Origin: Flagellimonas abyssi
GTDB lineage: Bacteria; Bacteroidota; Bacteroidia; Flavobacteriales; Flavobacteriaceae
Direction of reading: 5' to 3'
Assembly (NCBI RefSeq): GCF_019457905.1
Contig: NZ_JAHZSV010000003.1
Span: 434,001-498,000, forward strand
Length of the DNA: 64,000 nucleotides
Shown: one piece after another, positions 60,823 to 64,000 of the stretch
Layout: every line of letters begins with the position of its first letter
Numbering within the stretch: the first letter of the stretch is position 1
The notes under the pieces: model-generated
Database searches by the model: none
What the model saw: the letters and a program-made list of their open reading frames with translations, nothing else
Told to the model about the DNA's origin: nothing
Made by a program: the position numbers and the translations under genes

Positions 60823-61479
60823 ATGACTCGATCAGAGGAGAATTATTTAAAGACAATTTTTCATTTGGGAGGTGGTGACTCCAAGTCCATTACCACCAAT
60901 GCCATTGCAGAGCAGATGGAGACAAAACCATCTTCGGTAACGGACATGGCCAAGAAATTGTCAGAAAAAGGATTGGTTGACTATGTGCGTTATCAAGGGG
61001 TGTCGTTGACAGCTGTGGGAGTGAAAACGGCCTTGTCCATTATCAGAAAACACCGTCTATGGGAAGTTTTTTTGGTAAAGAAGCTAGATTTTACCTGGGA
61101 TGAGGTGCACGAAGTAGCGGAACAGTTGGAACACATCAAAAGTGAAAAATTGGTTGATAAAATCGATGAGCTTCTGGATTTTCCCAAGTATGATCCGCAT
61201 GGGGACCCCATTCCCACCAAAGATGGAAAGTTCCAAGAGCGGGATGAAAAATTGCTCAGTGAAATGCCCATCAATTCTCAAGGAGTTTGCGTGGGGGTGA
61301 AAGACTCCTCCGTACCTTTTTTAAAGTTTTTGGACAAGAACAGAATCGCTTTGGGAAATACCATCAAAGTATTGGACAAGGAAGATTTTGACAATTCTCT
61401 TCGTATTCAAATGGAAGGAAAGGAAATGCGGATATCACATCAAATTGCAGCTAACCTCTATGTAAAAAAGAACGACTGA
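60823..61479 (+). CDS. DtxR/MntR-family metal-dependent regulator
   Basis: A 218-residue iron- or manganese-dependent repressor with an N-terminal winged helix (about 5-65: TNAIAEQMETKPSSVTDMAKKL), a dimerisation and metal-binding domain (about 65-140: KHRLWEVFLVKKLDFTWDEVHEVAEQLEH, where His and Glu bind metal) and a C-terminal SH3-like FeoA domain (about 150-218). I start at ATG 60823; a TTG three bases earlier is less likely. It is co-translated with the ZIP transporter gene (1-base overlap) and faces a TonB receptor gene across its probable operator. Confidence 0.92.
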   Translation: MTRSEENYLKTIFHLGGGDSKSITTNAIAEQMETKPSSVTDMAKKLSEKGLVDYVRYQGVSLTAVGVKTALSIIRKHRLWEVFLVKKLDFTWDEVHEVAEQLEHIKSEKLVDKIDELLDFPKYDPHGDPIPTKDGKFQERDEKLLSEMPINSQGVCVGVKDSSVPFLKFLDKNRIALGNTIKVLDKEDFDNSLRIQMEGKEMRISHQIAANLYVKKND

Positions 61480-62300
61480 TGGAACAAGTAATTCAATATT
61501 TTCAAGAAATAGACCCCGTATTGGCGGCATTGTACGCAACTCTTTTCACTTGGGGATTAACGGCGGCGGGAGCAGCTTTGGTATTCTTTTTTAAAGGGAT
61601 GAACCGGGCACTTTTGGACGGAATGTTGGGATTTACGGGAGGGGTTATGGTTGCTGCCAGTTTTTGGAGTTTGTTGGCCCCAGGAATAGAAATGAGCCCG
61701 GGCGATGGTTTTGTAAAGGTAATTCCAGCTGCGGTTGGTTTTTTGCTTGGAGCAGGTTTTATTTTTGGATTGGACAAGATTTTGCCCCACTTACATATCA
61801 ACTTTAAAATGAGTGAAGCCGAAGGGGTAAAAACCCCTTGGCACCGAACCACTTTGCTCACTTTGGCGATTACCTTGCACAATATTCCCGAAGGATTGGC
61901 CGTAGGAGTCTTGTTCGGCGGTGTCGCAGCTGGTTTTGAGGGAGCCTCCATTGGTGGGGCGGTTGCATTGGCCTTGGGTATCGGGCTACAGAATTTCCCA
62001 GAGGGATTTGCCGTGGCCATGCCCTTAAGAAGACAGGGGCTTAGCCGAACAAAAAGCTTTATGTATGGACAGGCGTCCGCACTGGTGGAACCTATCGCTG
62101 GAGTATTGGGTGCTTGGGCCGTGTTGACTTTTGAGCCTATTTTGCCCTACGCACTTTCGTTTGCTGCGGGTGCGATGATCTTTGTGGTAGTGGAAGAGGT
62201 AATCCCAGAAACGCAACAGGACAAATACACCGATATCGCTACAATGGGCTTTATCGGTGGATTTATTATTATGATGACCTTGGACGTGGGACTGGGATAG
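61479..62300 (+). CDS. ZIP family metal transporter
   Basis: A 273-residue inner-membrane protein with eight helices. The paired metal-site motifs are in helices 4 and 5: TLHNIPEGLAVGVLFGG and GLQNFPEGFAVAMPLRR. A short loop between helices 3 and 4 holds HLHINFKMSEAEG. ZIP proteins import zinc, iron or manganese into the cytosol. Its ATG overlaps the regulator's stop (TGATG), and the operator upstream suggests repression when the metal is abundant. Confidence 0.93.
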   Translation: MEQVIQYFQEIDPVLAALYATLFTWGLTAAGAALVFFFKGMNRALLDGMLGFTGGVMVAASFWSLLAPGIEMSPGDGFVKVIPAAVGFLLGAGFIFGLDKILPHLHINFKMSEAEGVKTPWHRTTLLTLAITLHNIPEGLAVGVLFGGVAAGFEGASIGGAVALALGIGLQNFPEGFAVAMPLRRQGLSRTKSFMYGQASALVEPIAGVLGAWAVLTFEPILPYALSFAAGAMIFVVVEEVIPETQQDKYTDIATMGFIGGFIIMMTLDVGLG

Positions 62301-62301
62301 A

Positions 62302-63426
62302 TTACCCCCCAATCATATCAAAGACACCCTTGGTCAAAAACTGGTCTGTTTCGTTCAGTTCGTTAGATATGATCTCGGTATACCCGTCAAAGGTGCCTCC
62401 TTGTTTTACAGCTACCCTGTCAAAGGTGTAGCTTCCGTCTTTTTTTGCTATCAATTTAAGCACGTAGTGGTTGCCTTCTGATTCGATTATGGCCTCTTCG
62501 GGCAATGACCAAGTTTTGATGGTATCCGTCATGATCATGGCATCCACGAACATACCTGGAAGAAAATTACCGTCTTCTTGCTCCAAGTGTCCATGTACCT
62601 TTATAGTTCTTTTGGTATTATCAATTGACGTTCCCACCAGATGCACTTCTGCATTGAAAGCTTCTTCAGATGCTTCAGGAATCTTGAATTTTATTTTTTG
62701 ACCCTTCTTCACTTTTAGAATGTCCTTTTCAAAGACCGTGAGTTCCAAGTGCACATGTTCGTTGTCAACGATTTCCAATATTTCGGTGGCAGGAGAAACA
62801 TAGCTTCCCTTGGCCACGTTCATTTTTGTGACGCTGCCCGAAATCGGGGCGTAAATTGAAGCTTGGGATGTTATAATTCCTTTTTCCACATTGCTGGGAG
62901 AGATGTTGAGCATTCGCAGCTGCTCCCCTAAACCTTGATAGCGGGCTTGGGCCGTTTGGTAATTGCTCTTGGCCTGAAGAAGATTCTTTTGGGAAGCGAT
63001 CTTTTCATCAAAAAGGATCTGGTTCCGTTCAAACTCCGCTTTCAAAAAGTCCAGTTGGTTGAACACTTCGAGATATTCCTGTTGCATTTGCACAAATTCC
63101 TGGTTTTCCAAGACCACCAAAAGCTGTCCTTTTTTTACTTTGTCCCCGATCAGAAGCGATGTCTGTTTCACAAAACCGCCCATAAAGGCCGAGACACTGG
63201 CTCGGTTTTCTGGCGGAACATCTATCATACCAGAAGTCTCCACCATTTTGGGGAAGGTTCTTTTCTCCATCGTACCCATTGTTAGGTTGTTGGTATCGAA
63301 TTGATCTTGCGAGACCACGATCCCTGTTTCTTCCCCTTGTTCTTCGGAAGCCGATGCTTCGCTGTTCTTATTACCGCAGCCCATCAATAGAAGGAAAACA
63401 GCGGCTATTTGAAATATATGTTTCAT
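62302..63426 (-). CDS. Heavy-metal RND efflux periplasmic adaptor (CusB/CzcB type)
   Basis: A 374-residue lipoprotein (Cys17 in LLLMGCGNKNSE). The chain shows the adaptor hallmarks: VKKGQLLVVLENQEFVQMQQEY (lipoyl half and start of helical hairpin), the second half ASIYAPISGSVTKMNVAKGSYV and the beta-barrel domain. It resembles the CzcB/CusB group that joins CzcA/CusA to the outer membrane channel for zinc, cobalt, cadmium, copper or silver. It is 2 bases downstream of the RND/TolC gene, and converges on the ZIP gene: import and export of metal lie back to back. Confidence 0.9.
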   Translation of the reverse strand: MKHIFQIAAVFLLLMGCGNKNSEASASEEQGEETGIVVSQDQFDTNNLTMGTMEKRTFPKMVETSGMIDVPPENRASVSAFMGGFVKQTSLLIGDKVKKGQLLVVLENQEFVQMQQEYLEVFNQLDFLKAEFERNQILFDEKIASQKNLLQAKSNYQTAQARYQGLGEQLRMLNISPSNVEKGIITSQASIYAPISGSVTKMNVAKGSYVSPATEILEIVDNEHVHLELTVFEKDILKVKKGQKIKFKIPEASEEAFNAEVHLVGTSIDNTKRTIKVHGHLEQEDGNFLPGMFVDAMIMTDTIKTWSLPEEAIIESEGNHYVLKLIAKKDGSYTFDRVAVKQGGTFDGYTEIISNELNETDQFLTKGVFDMIGG

Positions 63427-63428
63427 GG

Positions 63429-64000
63429 TTATAATGTTATTGTCAAGTAATTAATGGCGATTACGGTTTGATTGTATTGGTTGAGCACGTCCAGATAATT
63501 GAGTTGGATGTCGTAGGCGTTTTCCAAACTTTGGATGTACTGGAAAAAGTCGATTTCCCCATTTTGAAAGTTCCCGGAAGCCGCTTTCAAAATTTGATCA
63601 GAAAGTAGACCGCCTTCGTCCTCGTAATAGGAAAGTTCCTTGGCCTGTTGCTCCAGTTGTCCCATCAAGGTTTTATAGCGCTGGTCCATGGCAACGGAAA
63701 TTTCGGTGTTCTCCATCTCTGTAATCTTGGTCTGTATCTTGGATGATTTTAGCTTGCTACTGTGACCAAAGAAGAAAATTGGGACACGGACACCCAATTG
63801 AATTCCGTAAAGTGAAGTCCCTAGCCCACTGTTTGTCCCTTGAAAATATTCAAGGTTCAGATCGGGCAACAATTTGTTTTCCTCCAAACTCTTTTTGGCA
63901 TTGCTCAACTCTTGCCGATGGTCCAAAAAGGAGGTTTCCGCGTCCAACATTCCTTGGACATTCACTACCGTTAATTTTTCTGGTTTTTCATCCACGATTT
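63429..64000 (-). CDS. C-terminal part of a heavy-metal efflux protein, TolC-like (cut by window edge)
   Basis: The last 190 residues of a longer frame whose start is beyond the right edge. It is the second half of an outer-membrane-efflux (TolC/CzcC-like) domain: LPDLNLEYFQGTNSGLG, GIQLGVRVPIFFFGHSSKLK and the closing helices with LNYLDVLNQYNQTVIAINYL. In many Bacteroidota the CusA/CzcA permease carries such a domain at its C-terminus, so this may be the tail of a ~1440-residue fusion; a separate CzcC is the alternative. Co-transcribed with the adaptor, 2 bases away. Confidence 0.85.
   Translation of the reverse strand, partial: IVDEKPEKLTVVNVQGMLDAETSFLDHRQELSNAKKSLEENKLLPDLNLEYFQGTNSGLGTSLYGIQLGVRVPIFFFGHSSKLKSSKIQTKITEMENTEISVAMDQRYKTLMGQLEQQAKELSYYEDEGGLLSDQILKAASGNFQNGEIDFFQYIQSLENAYDIQLNYLDVLNQYNQTVIAINYLTITL

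Noticed and set aside
1..64000. tRNA, rRNA, CRISPR arrays, insertion sequences, prophage
   Set aside because: I looked in all gaps for tRNA-like T-arm sequences, regularly spaced repeats, transposase motifs and terminal inverted repeats and found none. A tRNAscan or ISfinder search was not possible here.

Overview
The window looks like chromosomal DNA of a marine member of the Flavobacteriaceae (Bacteroidota), close in gene content to Muricauda/Allomuricauda; the genus is an inference. Support comes from moderate-to-low GC, secretory signals ending in '-AQ', few Shine-Dalgarno sites, several copies of the Bacteroidota promoter pattern TTG-N17..23-TAnnTTTG (best at 3610-3637, 8287-8315, 17429-17457, 54303-54333), and lineage-typical families (DUF3078, DUF3109, yicC-gmk-nadD order, PiT with a PhoU-like tail, TonB receptors with a carboxypeptidase-like N-terminal domain). 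No rRNA, tRNA, insertion sequence, prophage or CRISPR array was seen. The genes are densely packed, with many 1-4 base overlaps.

Layout. 1-17.4 kb is mostly housekeeping: an NtrY-like kinase (cut by the left edge), enoyl-CoA hydratase, radical SAM protein, a Tat-exported Gfo/Idh/MocA protein, an HD phosphohydrolase coupled to a PlsC acyltransferase, bacilliredoxin, a DjlA-like co-chaperone, PepSY and HupE membrane proteins, dCMP deaminase with an S41 protease, MarC, DUF3109, and a TPR-LytS kinase with its LytTR regulator. 17.4-18.5 kb is a 1.1-kb gap with no convincing long gene but with two strong plus-strand terminators, long hairpins and a probable structured RNA.

18.5-31.2 kb is the main accessory block. 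It holds two GMC flavoprotein dehydrogenases (one with a gluconate-dehydrogenase-subunit-3-like partner), two TIM-barrel sugar isomerase/epimerase-like proteins, two DUF1080 (3-keto-glycoside hydrolase family) proteins, a Gfo/Idh/MocA oxidoreductase, a nucleoside-symporter-like permease and an MFS carrier. Together they suggest an oxidative route in which a sugar hydroxyl (probably C3) is oxidised in the periplasm, the keto-glycoside is cleaved, and the product is imported and processed.

31.2-47.6 kb: yicC-gmk-nadD; a phosphate module (porin, PiT-PhoU-like fusion, LolA-like protein); dGTPase; DUF3078-dxs; tadA; cold-shock protein; a ClC protein lacking the usual gating glutamate; aspS. 47.6-54.3 kb is one TetR-controlled RND efflux operon with a clear operator over its promoter. 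54.5-57.8 kb has an ECF sigma factor with a small membrane protein, a polyprenyl diphosphate synthase and lycopene cyclase. 57.8-64 kb holds a hemerythrin, then a metal-homeostasis group: TonB receptor divergent from a DtxR-family regulator and ZIP transporter with a shared palindromic operator, followed by the adaptor and C-terminal part of a heavy-metal RND efflux system running off the right edge.
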